Shown: positions 17,077 to 24,184 of the stretch, piece by piece
Position numbering within the stretch: the first letter of the stretch is position 1
How the letters are laid out: every line of letters begins with the position of its first letter
Source of the DNA: Pseudomonadota bacterium
GTDB lineage: Bacteria > Pseudomonadota > Alphaproteobacteria > Rhodospirillales > Magnetospirillaceae
DNA: 38,005 bases
Direction of reading: 5' to 3'
Assembly: GCA_021847015.1 (NCBI GenBank)
Contig: JAJZVW010000030.1
Coordinates: forward strand, 1 to 38,005
Made by a program: the position numbers and the translations under genes
The notes under the pieces: model-generated
What the model saw: only the letters and a program-made list of their open reading frames with translations
Databases searched by the model: none
Told to the model about the DNA's origin: nothing

Positions 17077-17544
17077 TCATTCCTCCATCGGCAGTTTTGC
17101 CGCTTCCCAATCCGGAACGCCGCCGCGGAACCAGTAGACCTTGGTGTAGCCGGCTTTGACCGCAACGACGGCGGCCTTGTAGCTCTTCCAGCAGGTGGGG
17201 CCGTTGCAGTACATGACCATCGGCGTCGCCTTGTCGGCGGGCAGACGTTTGACGTTGAACATGTCCTCGGCGGCGTTGAAGTTGGCGCTCTTGGCGCTTT
17301 GCTCGTGATAGGGGACGCTGATCGCTCCCTTGATGTGCGACTCGGCGTATTCCAAGGCGACGCGGGCGTCGATGATCGCCGCACCGGCCGACTGCATTTT
17401 CTGGACCTGTTCGGCCGTCACCACCGGCACGCCCTCCAGGGTCGGCGGAGTCTCGGCGGAATCAGCCATCGCGGGGCGTCCGGCCATGAGGCAGATCAGG
17501 CCAAAGGCCAACAAGATCAGGCGAAGCGCTGAAGCACGTTTCAT
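17077..17544 (-). CDS. Periplasmic rhodanese-domain protein with a CxxxxCW active-site loop
   Basis: 155 residues: a signal peptide (about 1-27, ending RPAMA) then a single rhodanese domain. Strand and loop motifs [20 protein letters not shown] near 55-74 and the active-site loop [14 protein letters not shown] at 112-125 are present. The catalytic cysteine position is Cys113; a second Cys118 followed by Trp and Lys replaces the usual CxxGxR sequence, so it may act as a disulphide or persulfide carrier rather than a cyanide sulfurtransferase. Resembles the CxxCW rhodanese-like proteins linked to PQQ-dependent catabolism, though none of those genes is nearby. ATG 17544 follows GGAAGGAGCCTCTT, a strong ribosome site. 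First gene of the possible rhodanese-chemoreceptor unit. Confidence 0.82.
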   Translation of the reverse strand: MKRASALRLILLAFGLICLMAGRPAMADSAETPPTLEGVPVVTAEQVQKMQSAGAAIIDARVALEYAESHIKGAISVPYHEQSAKSANFNAAEDMFNVKRLPADKATPMVMYCNGPTCWKSYKAAVVAVKAGYTKVYWFRGGVPDWEAAKLPMEE

Positions 17545-17609
17545 AAGAGGCTCCTTCCCCAGGGGCGTCCTTTTGATTGATTACTCTACAGCAAAGACCC
17601 GATCCGGTC

Positions 17610-17668
17610 ATTATAAATTGCAATGACTTGTCGCGCCTAATTCTGGTTGCATGCAATGCTTATATAAT
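17610..17668. promoter_or_regulatory. AT-rich divergent promoter region
   Basis: The gap 17545-17800 is much more AT-rich than its surroundings. TATAAT occurs on the plus strand at 17663-17668 and on the minus strand at 17610-17615, suiting promoters for the unknown gene at 17801 and the rhodanese gene. Matching -35 boxes are poor. A 10-bp palindrome TTGCATGCAA lies between them at 17648-17657. Confidence 0.35.
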
Positions 17669-17800
17669 GAACGCCGAATACAATCCGGCGTCGGAGTGTC
17701 TTCGCCGCAAGGTATCGCCCGGATTCCTGGATTACGGGAACTTGCGCGAATTCCGGATATGCTTTAAGGGCATCTTCGGAGCTGCCGATGCGAGTGTGTC

Positions 17801-18103
17801 ATGGCGAAGAGTCGTAGCGACATCATCGGAGACATAGAGGCCTACATCGGCCGCAATGGCGCCCGTTTCGGCGAATGGTATGTCGGGGTCACCGGCGGGC
17901 CGAAGGCCACGCTGTTCAAGGCGCACAAGGTCAAGGAAAAAGGTGACGCGTGGGTCGTGCGGCTGGCGAAGGACGAATACGAATCCCGCGATATCGCCGA
18001 ATATTTCATCACGACGCGCGGCACAAAGGGGGCGGTCGGCAGCGGGCGCGATACGGATCTCTACGTCTACGCCTACAAGCGCAAGCCCTACACCAAGCCG
18101 TGA
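17801..18103 (+). CDS. Conserved-looking hypothetical protein, possibly GIY-YIG-like
   Basis: 100 residues, soluble, no signal. The middle reads GEWYVGVTGGPKATLFKAHKV (about 24-44), then a block DIAEYFITTRGTKGAVGSGR and an end in YVYAYKRKPYTKP. The WYVGVT...LFxxH phrase recalls the first strand and helix of GIY-YIG folds, but I cannot see the full catalytic set, so this is a weak analogy. The ribosome site is weak. It converges on the TrmN6-like gene with 7 nt between. Likely real because the frame is clean and short proteins with this ending seem familiar from related alphaproteobacteria; function unknown. Confidence 0.6.
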   Translation: MAKSRSDIIGDIEAYIGRNGARFGEWYVGVTGGPKATLFKAHKVKEKGDAWVVRLAKDEYESRDIAEYFITTRGTKGAVGSGRDTDLYVYAYKRKPYTKP

Positions 18104-18110
18104 ATTCGGC

Positions 18111-18863
18111 TTAGAACAGCGCCGCTCCCCTGCGCATCACCTCTTCCGCCGCGTCGGTATGGCGCCCGTCGTCCCGGTGCAGAACCAGTCCGGGCAGCAA
18201 TTCCAGGGGCGCGCGGGCGTCCCGGCGGGCAGTGACGACGACGCGGATGGCGGGGCGGCCGGGCTTCGGCCACAAGGGGAAGACGCGAACGCCGCCGAGC
18301 GGCAGGCGGCCCAGCGCCGCCAGCACGTCCTCCAGGCGGTCGGCACGGTGGATCACGGTCAACCGGCCTTTGGGCGCCAGGAACTTGGCCGCGACTGCCA
18401 CCCAGGTCGCGAGATCGGCTTCGCCTTCCATATGAGCGACGCTCTTGCTGGCGATCGCCGGGCGGCGGGACGTGGCCGGCTCGTACCACGGCGGGTTGGT
18501 GAGGACGTGGTCGAAACCCTGGCCACGGAGAGCCTCGGGCGGCGTCAGCAGACTGCCCGCCACCACGCGAAAGCGATCGGCCAGGCCGTTGGCGGCGGCG
18601 TTGGCGCGGGCCAGCTCCGCCAACTCGGGCTGCACTTCGAGGCCGATGGCGATCATGCCGGGGACCCGGGCGAGCAGGCACAATCCGGCGGTGCCCACGC
18701 CGCATCCCAGGTCCAGCGCCGTTTGGCCCGGCTTGGCGGCCACAGCGGCGGCGAGCAGCACAGGATCGCCGCCGGCCCTGTAGCCTTGCGCGGGCTGGCG
18801 GATGAGCAAACGGCCGTCAAGGAACCCGTCCTGGGTGGTGGGAAATGGCTCACCCGTGGGCAT
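18111..18863 (-). CDS. tRNA1(Val) (adenine37-N6)-methyltransferase TrmN6-like
   Basis: 250 residues. SAM-dependent methyltransferase with motif I LDLGCGVGTAGL at 50-61, GLEVQPELAELARANA near 74-89 and the N6-adenine catalytic motif NPPW at 123-126 followed by YEPATSRR. The N-terminus DGFLDGRLLIRQPAQGYRAG and GGDPVLLAAAV are typical of the YfiC/TrmN6 group, which methylates A37 of tRNA1(Val). The exact target could be another tRNA or rRNA adenine. ATG 18863 has no strong ribosome site. It is divergent from the polyprenyl synthase gene across about 110 nt. Confidence 0.85.
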   Translation of the reverse strand: MPTGEPFPTTQDGFLDGRLLIRQPAQGYRAGGDPVLLAAAVAAKPGQTALDLGCGVGTAGLCLLARVPGMIAIGLEVQPELAELARANAAANGLADRFRVVAGSLLTPPEALRGQGFDHVLTNPPWYEPATSRRPAIASKSVAHMEGEADLATWVAVAAKFLAPKGRLTVIHRADRLEDVLAALGRLPLGGVRVFPLWPKPGRPAIRVVVTARRDARAPLELLPGLVLHRDDGRHTDAAEEVMRRGAALF

Positions 18864-18976
18864 GGGGTTTCCGTGCGTTGTTGATGCGATGACGCATGTA
18901 AGCTTGACCCGCTTTTATGGGCAACACTATGTTCGACGCGCGGAAGGGGCACCCGCCGCAGCGAAGGAGTCGTGCA

Positions 18977-19996
18977 GTGGCGATCGTGGTCAGTCTCGAA
19001 GACGAGCGTGGCAAGAAAGCGAAGAGCTTCGATTCCCTCGTCGCCTTGGTGAAGGAAGACCTGGAAAAGGTCAACCGTACCGTCATCGAGCGCATGCACA
19101 GCCCGGTGAAACTGATTCCCCAACTCGCCGGACACCTCGTCGTCGCCGGCGGCAAGCGGCTGCGCCCGGTCCTGACCTTGGCCTCGGCGCGGCTCGCCGG
19201 CCATCGGGGGGAGCGGCACGTCAAGCTAGCCGCTTGCGTCGAATTCATCCACACGGCGACGCTTCTCCACGACGACGTCGTCGATGAAAGCGAATTGCGG
19301 CGCGGCCAAGCCTCGGCCAATACCTTGTTCGGCAACAAGCCCAGCGTTCTGGTGGGCGATTTCCTGTTTTCCCGCGCCTTCGAACTGATGGTGGAAGACG
19401 GTTCGCTGGCGGTGCTCGCCATTCTTTCGCGCGCCTCCTCGGTGATCGCCGAGGGCGAAGTGCTGCAACTGATCACCGCCAACGACACCGAGACCAACGA
19501 GGACGCCTATCTCGAGGTGATCCGCTCCAAAACCGCGGCCCTGTTCGCCGCCGCCTGCCGCATCGGCGCGGTGGTGGCCGACCGGCCAAAGGTCGAGGAG
19601 GAGGCTTTGGATTCCTACGGGCTCAACCTCGGAATCGCCTTCCAGCTCATCGACGACGTGCTCGACTACTCGGCCAAGCAGGCCGTGCTCGGCAAGACGG
19701 TGGGCGACGACTTCCGCGAGGGCAAGATAACTCTTCCCGTGATTCTGGCTTTCCGCCGGGGGGACAAGGAGGAGCGCGATTTCTGGCGCCGTACGGTCGA
19801 ACGCCTCGACCAGACCGAGGCCGACCTAGACCGGGCCATTGCGCTGATGGAGAAGCACGGCAGCCTGGCCGACACCGTCGCCCGTGCGCGCCATTACGGT
19901 TCGATCGCCCGCGACGCGCTGGGCATTTTCCCGGATTCCGCGGTCAAGCAGGCGATGATCGACGTCATCGATTTCTGCATCGACCGGGCGTTCTGA
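18977..19996 (+). CDS. Long-chain trans-polyprenyl diphosphate synthase (octa-/decaprenyl type)
   Basis: 339 residues. Adds isopentenyl units to an allylic diphosphate to make the isoprenoid tail of ubiquinone/menaquinone. Both aspartate-rich motifs are present: LLHDDVVDESELRRG (first, Asp99-Asp103) and FQLIDDVLDYS (second, Asp226-Asp230), plus GGKRLRP near 58-64. Small residues before the first motif (IHTATLLHDD) suit a long product, probably C40-C50; alphaproteobacteria usually make Q10. The GTG at 18977 is chosen because AAGGAG precedes it; an ATG at 18917 would add 20 unrelated residues. Divergent from the TrmN6-like gene and convergent with a small membrane-peptide gene. Confidence 0.93.
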   Translation: MAIVVSLEDERGKKAKSFDSLVALVKEDLEKVNRTVIERMHSPVKLIPQLAGHLVVAGGKRLRPVLTLASARLAGHRGERHVKLAACVEFIHTATLLHDDVVDESELRRGQASANTLFGNKPSVLVGDFLFSRAFELMVEDGSLAVLAILSRASSVIAEGEVLQLITANDTETNEDAYLEVIRSKTAALFAAACRIGAVVADRPKVEEEALDSYGLNLGIAFQLIDDVLDYSAKQAVLGKTVGDDFREGKITLPVILAFRRGDKEERDFWRRTVERLDQTEADLDRAIALMEKHGSLADTVARARHYGSIARDALGIFPDSAVKQAMIDVIDFCIDRAF

Positions 19997-20003
19997 CGTT
20001 CCG

Positions 20004-20120
20004 TCAAAGCGACAGGCTGTGGACGAGCAGCAGCGGCAGCGCCAGGATGGCAACGCCCGCGACGGCGGCGGCGGCATCCACGGCGAACTGTCTGACGATG
20101 CTGCGGTCGATTCTCATCAT
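20004..20120 (-). CDS. 38-residue single-pass membrane peptide
   Basis: A very short gene with one of the best ribosome sites in the window: CAAGGAGGAATACG directly before ATGATG. The peptide starts MMRIDRSIVRQFAVDAA, positively charged, and continues into a hydrophobic helix of about 22 residues (AAAAVAGVAILALPLLLVH), ending SLSL. The charge pattern predicts an N-in single-pass inner-membrane protein. It is encoded 7 nt from the convergent end of the polyprenyl synthase gene. No family recognised. Starting at the second ATG would shorten it by one residue. Confidence 0.55.
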   Translation of the reverse strand: MMRIDRSIVRQFAVDAAAAVAGVAILALPLLLVHSLSL

Positions 20121-20203
20121 CGTATTCCTCCTTGTTTGCGCCGTCACCATCCTTAGCGCAGCGGGCGGGCGCCGGTCGCGTGTCAAGCATGGGACGCGGG
20201 GCG

Positions 20204-20363
20204 TCGATGGCCAGCGGTTCTCATTATGCATTTTTCGCTGTCATCCCGAGCCGATGGCGAGGGATCTTTCCGGCACTTTCGCGTGAAGGATCCCTCAGTC
20301 GCTCCGCTCCCTCGGGATGACAACATGCCCTGATGCCGCATAATGAGAACCGCTGGTCGATGG
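20204..20363. mobile_element. MITE-like palindromic element, copy 1, with flanking direct repeats
   Basis: A 146-bp element (20211-20356) with 19-bp perfect terminal inverted repeats (CCAGCGGTTCTCATTATGC at 20211-20229, its complement at 20338-20356). Inner inverted arms GTCATCCCGAG (20240-20250) and CTCGGGATGAC (20311-20321) form a long cruciform. Identical 7-bp direct repeats TCGATGG flank it at 20204-20210 and 20357-20363, as expected for a target-site duplication. It contains no transposase, so it must be moved in trans. It sits 82 nt before the start of the glutathione-synthetase-like gene and may supply or break that promoter. Confidence 0.85.
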
Positions 20364-20438
20364 CCGCGTGTGGAGGCAAGGCTGGCGTTGCATTGGTGGG
20401 CGTGCTTCACTGGCGCCGGCTCAATCACCTGGAGTTCG

Positions 20439-21422
20439 ATGTTCGCGATGGTCTTTGACGATGTCTGCGGCGCCGCCGATGCCGTGCAATCCCCTGTGAC
20501 GGCGGGCGCGAGCGCCGACAGGGGTGCCATCTTCTTCCTGGGCGATCCGTTGTCCACGCTCGACACCGAATGGGACAGCAGCCTGCGGTTGATGGAAGCC
20601 CATCGTCGGCGCGGCGAAGAGGCCACTTGGGTTTCCTTCGACGACATCCTGATCCGCAACCGCACGCTGTTTCTCGGCGGGGTTCGGGTCGGTCCCAAGG
20701 ATGCGGTCTGGTTGCGCCTCGATCCGTCGAATTCGGTGCGCTGGTACGAGACCATTCGGGCCCTGTGCCATGTGGATGCGCACATCGTCAATCCGCCCGA
20801 GACCGTGCTGACGGTCCACGACAAGCGCTCGGCGCTCGGTTTCTCTCCGCGCTGCAGTTGGAGTGTTTTTTCGGGGCGGCAATTGGACCAGGCCATCGGC
20901 GAGATGCGTCGCCTTGCGATCGAAACCGCCGTATTGAAGCCGCCCTCGCTGTTCGGCAGCAAAGGGGTGAGCTTTCTGCCCGTGGGTGACGAGGCGGCCA
21001 TTCGGCGGGCTTTCGACGAGCTGCTGCCCCTGTTCGGCTACGTCATCCTCGAGCCTTATCTGGGGCCGGGCGGCGATGAACCGCCGCCCGATACCCGCGT
21101 GCTGATGACCAGCCGCCGGGTGCTGGGGGTGATCGAGCGGCTGATCCCGCCGGGCGGCGGCTGGCACGAGGTGAAGCGCGGGGGACCGCTGACCGCCACG
21201 CAGGGCCGCCTGGTCGCCGAAGTGCGCGCGTTCCTCGAAGCCAGGGGAATTCTTCTCGCCGGTCTCGACTTCATCGGCGACAGCCTCACCGAAGTCAACG
21301 TCTCGTGTCCGGGCGCCATCCCGGAGATCAACATGTTCTGCGACGTCGTCGCCGAGGACCTCATCGTCGAGGATTTCTGGTCCGTTCATGACGCGTCGCC
21401 TGCCGCGCCAGCCGGCATCTGA
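20439..21422 (+). CDS. Glutathione synthetase-like ATP-grasp protein
   Basis: 327 residues, close to GshB (about 315). The N-terminal half has the prokaryotic glutathione-synthetase pattern: FFLGDPLSTLDTEWDSSLRL near 35-54, VWLRLDPSNSVRWYETIRAL near 90-109 and HIVNPPETVLTVHDKRSAL near 116-134. The ATP-grasp domain follows, with VLKPPSLFGSKGVSFL, VILEPYL, and the metal-binding end GLDFIGDSLTEVNVSCPG...PEIN. The final phrase differs from the usual TEINVTSPTG, so it may be a paralogue with another substrate than gamma-glutamylcysteine and glycine. GGAG lies 4 nt before ATG 20439. The MITE sits just upstream and a rhodanese gene follows 190 nt later on the same strand. Confidence 0.75.
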   Translation: MFAMVFDDVCGAADAVQSPVTAGASADRGAIFFLGDPLSTLDTEWDSSLRLMEAHRRRGEEATWVSFDDILIRNRTLFLGGVRVGPKDAVWLRLDPSNSVRWYETIRALCHVDAHIVNPPETVLTVHDKRSALGFSPRCSWSVFSGRQLDQAIGEMRRLAIETAVLKPPSLFGSKGVSFLPVGDEAAIRRAFDELLPLFGYVILEPYLGPGGDEPPPDTRVLMTSRRVLGVIERLIPPGGGWHEVKRGGPLTATQGRLVAEVRAFLEARGILLAGLDFIGDSLTEVNVSCPGAIPEINMFCDVVAEDLIVEDFWSVHDASPAAPAGI

Positions 21423-21566
21423 GGCAGGTGGCGCTCCGTCCGACGGACATGTCGGGGTGCGGCGGACCGGAAGCCCCATCGGGCTTGCGGGGCGCGGGTG
21501 GTTCGAAAAAAGTGGTAGCCTGAAGAGGTTGCATGGCTGGGCTTGATTCGCGCCGCCTGAATGCGT

Positions 21567-21582
21567 ATTAGTTATTGCTAAT
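21567..21582. promoter_or_regulatory. AT-rich inverted repeat upstream of the rhodanese gene
   Basis: ATTAG-TTATTG-CTAAT, 5-bp arms with 6 nt between, stands out in a GC-rich region 31 nt before the rhodanese ATG. Its position and composition suit an operator of a small winged-helix dimer (ArsR-type) overlapping a promoter. The regulator is not in the window; this is inference. Confidence 0.4.
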
Positions 21583-21612
21583 TTAACTCCCTCGAAATGG
21601 ATAGGCAGAACC

Positions 21613-21984
21613 ATGTTTCACCGGTTTTTCGGCCCCCTGTTCGCTCCCACTCCTGGCAGCGAAAAGATCCGAATGGTTGACGCCGCCCAGATCAAGACGT
21701 GGTACGAGGCCGGGGAGGCGGTGATCGTCGATGTGCGTGAAATGAACGAACACGCCGTCGAACGCATCCCCGGTGCGAAGCACGTCCCCCTTTCGGCGTT
21801 CGATCCCTCGCGCATCCCGGCGCCGGCCGAAGGGAAGAAGTTGGTGATTCATTGCCGCTCGGGCGCCCGCTGCGGCATGGCGGCGATGCGCTTGGTTGCG
21901 TCGGGCTGGGATGGCGACATCTATCGCATGCAAGGCGGGATCATGGGTTGGAAGTCGGTGGGCGGTCCCGTCCGCCGCGGCTGA
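21613..21984 (+). CDS. Single-domain cytoplasmic rhodanese (sulfurtransferase)
   Basis: 123 residues, no signal peptide. Canonical rhodanese domain: VIVDVREMNEHAVERIPGA near 38-55, active-site loop HCRSGARC with catalytic Cys81 and Arg86, and the closing MQGGIMGWKSVGGPV. It moves sulfane sulfur (persulfide) from donors such as thiosulfate or glutathione persulfide to thiol acceptors. ATG 21613 follows GGATAGGCAGAACC. An AT-rich inverted repeat lies just upstream. Position after the glutathione-synthetase-like gene hints at a low-molecular-weight thiol/persulfide function for the pair. Confidence 0.9.
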   Translation: MFHRFFGPLFAPTPGSEKIRMVDAAQIKTWYEAGEAVIVDVREMNEHAVERIPGAKHVPLSAFDPSRIPAPAEGKKLVIHCRSGARCGMAAMRLVASGWDGDIYRMQGGIMGWKSVGGPVRRG

Positions 21985-22175
21985 TCCGCCGGCAGGGCGC
22001 CGGTCACCCGAAATCGCTGTGACGGCGGTTCGGGGCGGCGGATGCGGCCCGACCGCCGCATCCCGGCGCATGCGGGGAATCTCCCGAGGAATCGGACCCG
22101 GAACCGAAGAGAAGGACCGGCAACTCCGTGCCCGGAGCGCTGTTCGCCTCCGTAGTCGGTTTCCGGGTCTCGGAC

Positions 22176-23168
22176 ATGCGCCTAGCGGCGTCGCGGATTT
22201 CCCTGGGCTTGACGCTCGTTGCGGCTCTTGCCGCCCCGTCGGGGGCGCAGGGCCAGGAACCCTCGTTTCCGCCGCCATTGTCGCCGACCCAGCCGATGGA
22301 CAGCATGCCGTGGCTGGGGGGCTACAGCCGCCGCCCCGACCAATGGCCGGCTCCCCCTTCGGAGACTGTCGCCGCGTCCGACATCCGCGCGATCCAGCGC
22401 CGCCTCATCCAACTGGGTTACGATCCCGGAGCCGCCGACGGTACGCCGGGCGCGCGTACGTCGGCGGCCATCGCCTCATGGCAGCACGACACGGGGCAGA
22501 CGGTCACCGGGGTGCCGACGCTCGAGGTGGAGCGGCGTCTGGACCGGCAGATCCGGGCCTTGTCCGCCCCCGGCCGTCCGCTCGCGCCGATTCCGGCCGA
22601 GCTTGAGCGGTGGCGGCGGATGGTACAGGGGAAACCGGTGGCCGGGCCTCGGGGCGGCATCGTCGGCCATGTCCAGGAAGTCACGGTCGATAGGTCCGGC
22701 GCCGTCGCCGACGTCATCGTCGTCCTCGAAGCGGCGGGCGGTCATCCCGCGCTTCGGGTGCCCTTGCCCTGGGAATGGGTGGCGGCTCAAATCGGCCGGT
22801 CCGTGCTCTTGATACCGTGGAACCGCGAGGATCTGGAATGGCTCGCGTCCGGTACCGGAGCGCCGCCCCCGTCGCTGGCTGGCCGCAAACCGAGCTGGCT
22901 GGACGGTGCGCCGGTCGTCGCCGCCGATGGGACGCCCATCGGCACGGTCGCCGGTTTCGTGTTCGCCGCCGACGGCCAGGTGGCCGCAATCATGGTGGCG
23001 ACCGGCCGCGGAGAGGAAATCGCCGTTTCGCGCGCGGAGGTTCGGGTCGTACAGCAGTCCGGCGTCAACCGGCTGATCGTGGACTCGGGCCGCGGGGATG
23101 TGGGCGCCCCCGTGCGGACGCCAACACCCGCCAATCATCCGCCGGCGCCTGCGCAACGGCCTCAATAG
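22176..23168 (+). CDS. Exported peptidoglycan-binding protein with PRC-barrel-like repeats
   Basis: 330 residues from ATG 22176. A signal peptide (MRLAASRISLGLTLVAALAA, cut near SGAQG) is followed by a Pro-rich linker. Then comes a PG_binding_1 domain at about 68-125 (DIRAIQRRLIQLGYDPGAAD with TSAAIASWQ), which binds the cell wall. The C-terminal half holds two PRC-barrel-like beta modules (about 160-220, GGIVGHVQEVTVD...VPLPWEWV, and about 240-300, DGTPIGTVAGFVFAADGQ), followed by a Pro-rich tail. Probably a periplasmic wall-anchored protein. A GTG start at 22128 would add 16 residues before the signal sequence. It converges with the lipoprotein gene, overlapping it by 7 nt. Confidence 0.75.
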   Translation: MRLAASRISLGLTLVAALAAPSGAQGQEPSFPPPLSPTQPMDSMPWLGGYSRRPDQWPAPPSETVAASDIRAIQRRLIQLGYDPGAADGTPGARTSAAIASWQHDTGQTVTGVPTLEVERRLDRQIRALSAPGRPLAPIPAELERWRRMVQGKPVAGPRGGIVGHVQEVTVDRSGAVADVIVVLEAAGGHPALRVPLPWEWVAAQIGRSVLLIPWNREDLEWLASGTGAPPPSLAGRKPSWLDGAPVVAADGTPIGTVAGFVFAADGQVAAIMVATGRGEEIAVSRAEVRVVQQSGVNRLIVDSGRGDVGAPVRTPTPANHPPAPAQRPQ

Positions 23169-23407
23169 GCCGCGCCGGCGCCGGTCGGCTGGCTTTCGGT
23201 GGTGCCGCCGATGGGCTGGCTGGCGGTGGCATGGAAATTGGCCGACAGGTAAGGAGCTTCGGCACGCTGATCCGCATCGGTGGGGAACGGCGTGGGACGC
23301 GGCGCCGGCGGCGGCGTATTCAGGGCGTCGTCATAAGGTCCCGGCAAGAGGTATGCGCATCCCGAGAGCGTCGTCCCGACGGCGACCGCCAGCAACCAGC
23401 GTCTCAT
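23162..23407 (-). CDS. Small lipoprotein, Pro-rich
   Basis: 81 residues. Signal peptide MRRWLLAVAVGTTLSGC with lipobox LSGC (lipidated Cys17), then a short Pro- and Thr-rich mature chain without known domain. ATG 23407 follows GGGAAGGAACGGGG. Probably anchored to the inner or outer membrane on the periplasmic side. It lies 34 nt downstream of another small lipoprotein gene on the same strand, so the two look co-transcribed. Its 3' end overlaps the convergent peptidoglycan-binding gene by 7 nt. Confidence 0.72.
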   Translation of the reverse strand: MRRWLLAVAVGTTLSGCAYLLPGPYDDALNTPPPAPRPTPFPTDADQRAEAPYLSANFHATASQPIGGTTESQPTGAGAAY

Positions 23408-23441
23408 CCCCGTTCCTTCCCACCAGCCATGGCGTTGGGCG

Positions 23442-23648
23442 TCACTCCGCCATCCGGGCGCCCGGCCCGAGTTGGTTGGACGTGTTCACGCCACCTTCGT
23501 ATCGGTCATAGTAGCCGAACGTGGGAGTGGAGCCGAAAAGGCCGCGCGTACCAGAGGTGTCATAACCTTGAGCGCAGGCCGATACCGCCATCGGCAGAAA
23601 AACGATCAGAAGCGCGAGAAGTTTTTTGACGGTTTTCGGGGCGATCAT
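23442..23648 (-). CDS. Small lipoprotein
   Basis: 68 residues. Starts MIAPKTVKKLLALLIVFLPM and reaches the lipobox VSAC (Cys25). The mature chain of about 44 residues is rich in Gly and Tyr (TFGYYDRYEGG). GAGGAGG sits just before the ATG, a very strong ribosome site. No domain known. It is upstream of and probably co-transcribed with the Pro-rich lipoprotein. Confidence 0.65.
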   Translation of the reverse strand: MIAPKTVKKLLALLIVFLPMAVSACAQGYDTSGTRGLFGSTPTFGYYDRYEGGVNTSNQLGPGARMAE

Positions 23649-23910
23649 GACAGCCTCCTCTATTTCCGTCTTTCTCAGCACATTCATATTAGCACTCCCG
23701 CCCCCGGCGTTCAACGAAGGCGGAGCTGCGCGTTTCGGTATGCGCCCGGCACTCGATGCCGTTCCTCCCTCCGCGCGCCGCGGCTGAGGCCGGCGATGTC
23801 GCCGGATCGGCGCCGGATGAGCCGGTGAACGCCCTTGGCCGCGGATGACCCCGACTTCAGAGGTTTCGCGCAAGAGCCGGTTTCGCGCAAAGGCTGGCGG
23901 GGGCCTCGGA

Positions 23911-23944
23911 AAGAGCGAAGCCCCAAGGTTTCCCTTGGGGCTTC
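23911..23944 (-). terminator. Terminator hairpin downstream of tRNA-Val
   Basis: A perfect 12-bp stem (GAAGCCCCAAGG 23917-23928 with CCTTGGGGCTTC 23933-23944, loop TTTC) lies 3 nt after the tRNA CCA end on the minus strand. The sequence after it reads GCTCTTTCC, only a partial T tract, so termination strength is uncertain. Confidence 0.65.
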
Positions 23945-23946
23945 GA

Positions 23947-24021
<75 letters not shown>

Positions 24022-24184
24022 GAAACCGCGCCAGGCGGCGTCGAGGGCGCGTTTCTAGCGTCTTTTCCCCCCCATTGCAAGGCCCTTACGAACAACCGGC
24101 GGGACGCCTTTCCCGCGGCAATTTCGGAAACGTCCCGCACATGGCCTGTGACAGGTGATCACCAAACTGTTAATACCTTTCGCC

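Noticed and set aside
20211..20356. CRISPR array or REP cluster
   Set aside because: The repeats are single, far apart (20 kb, 30 kb, 38 kb) and palindromic with transposon-like ends; no regularly spaced units or cas genes exist in the window.
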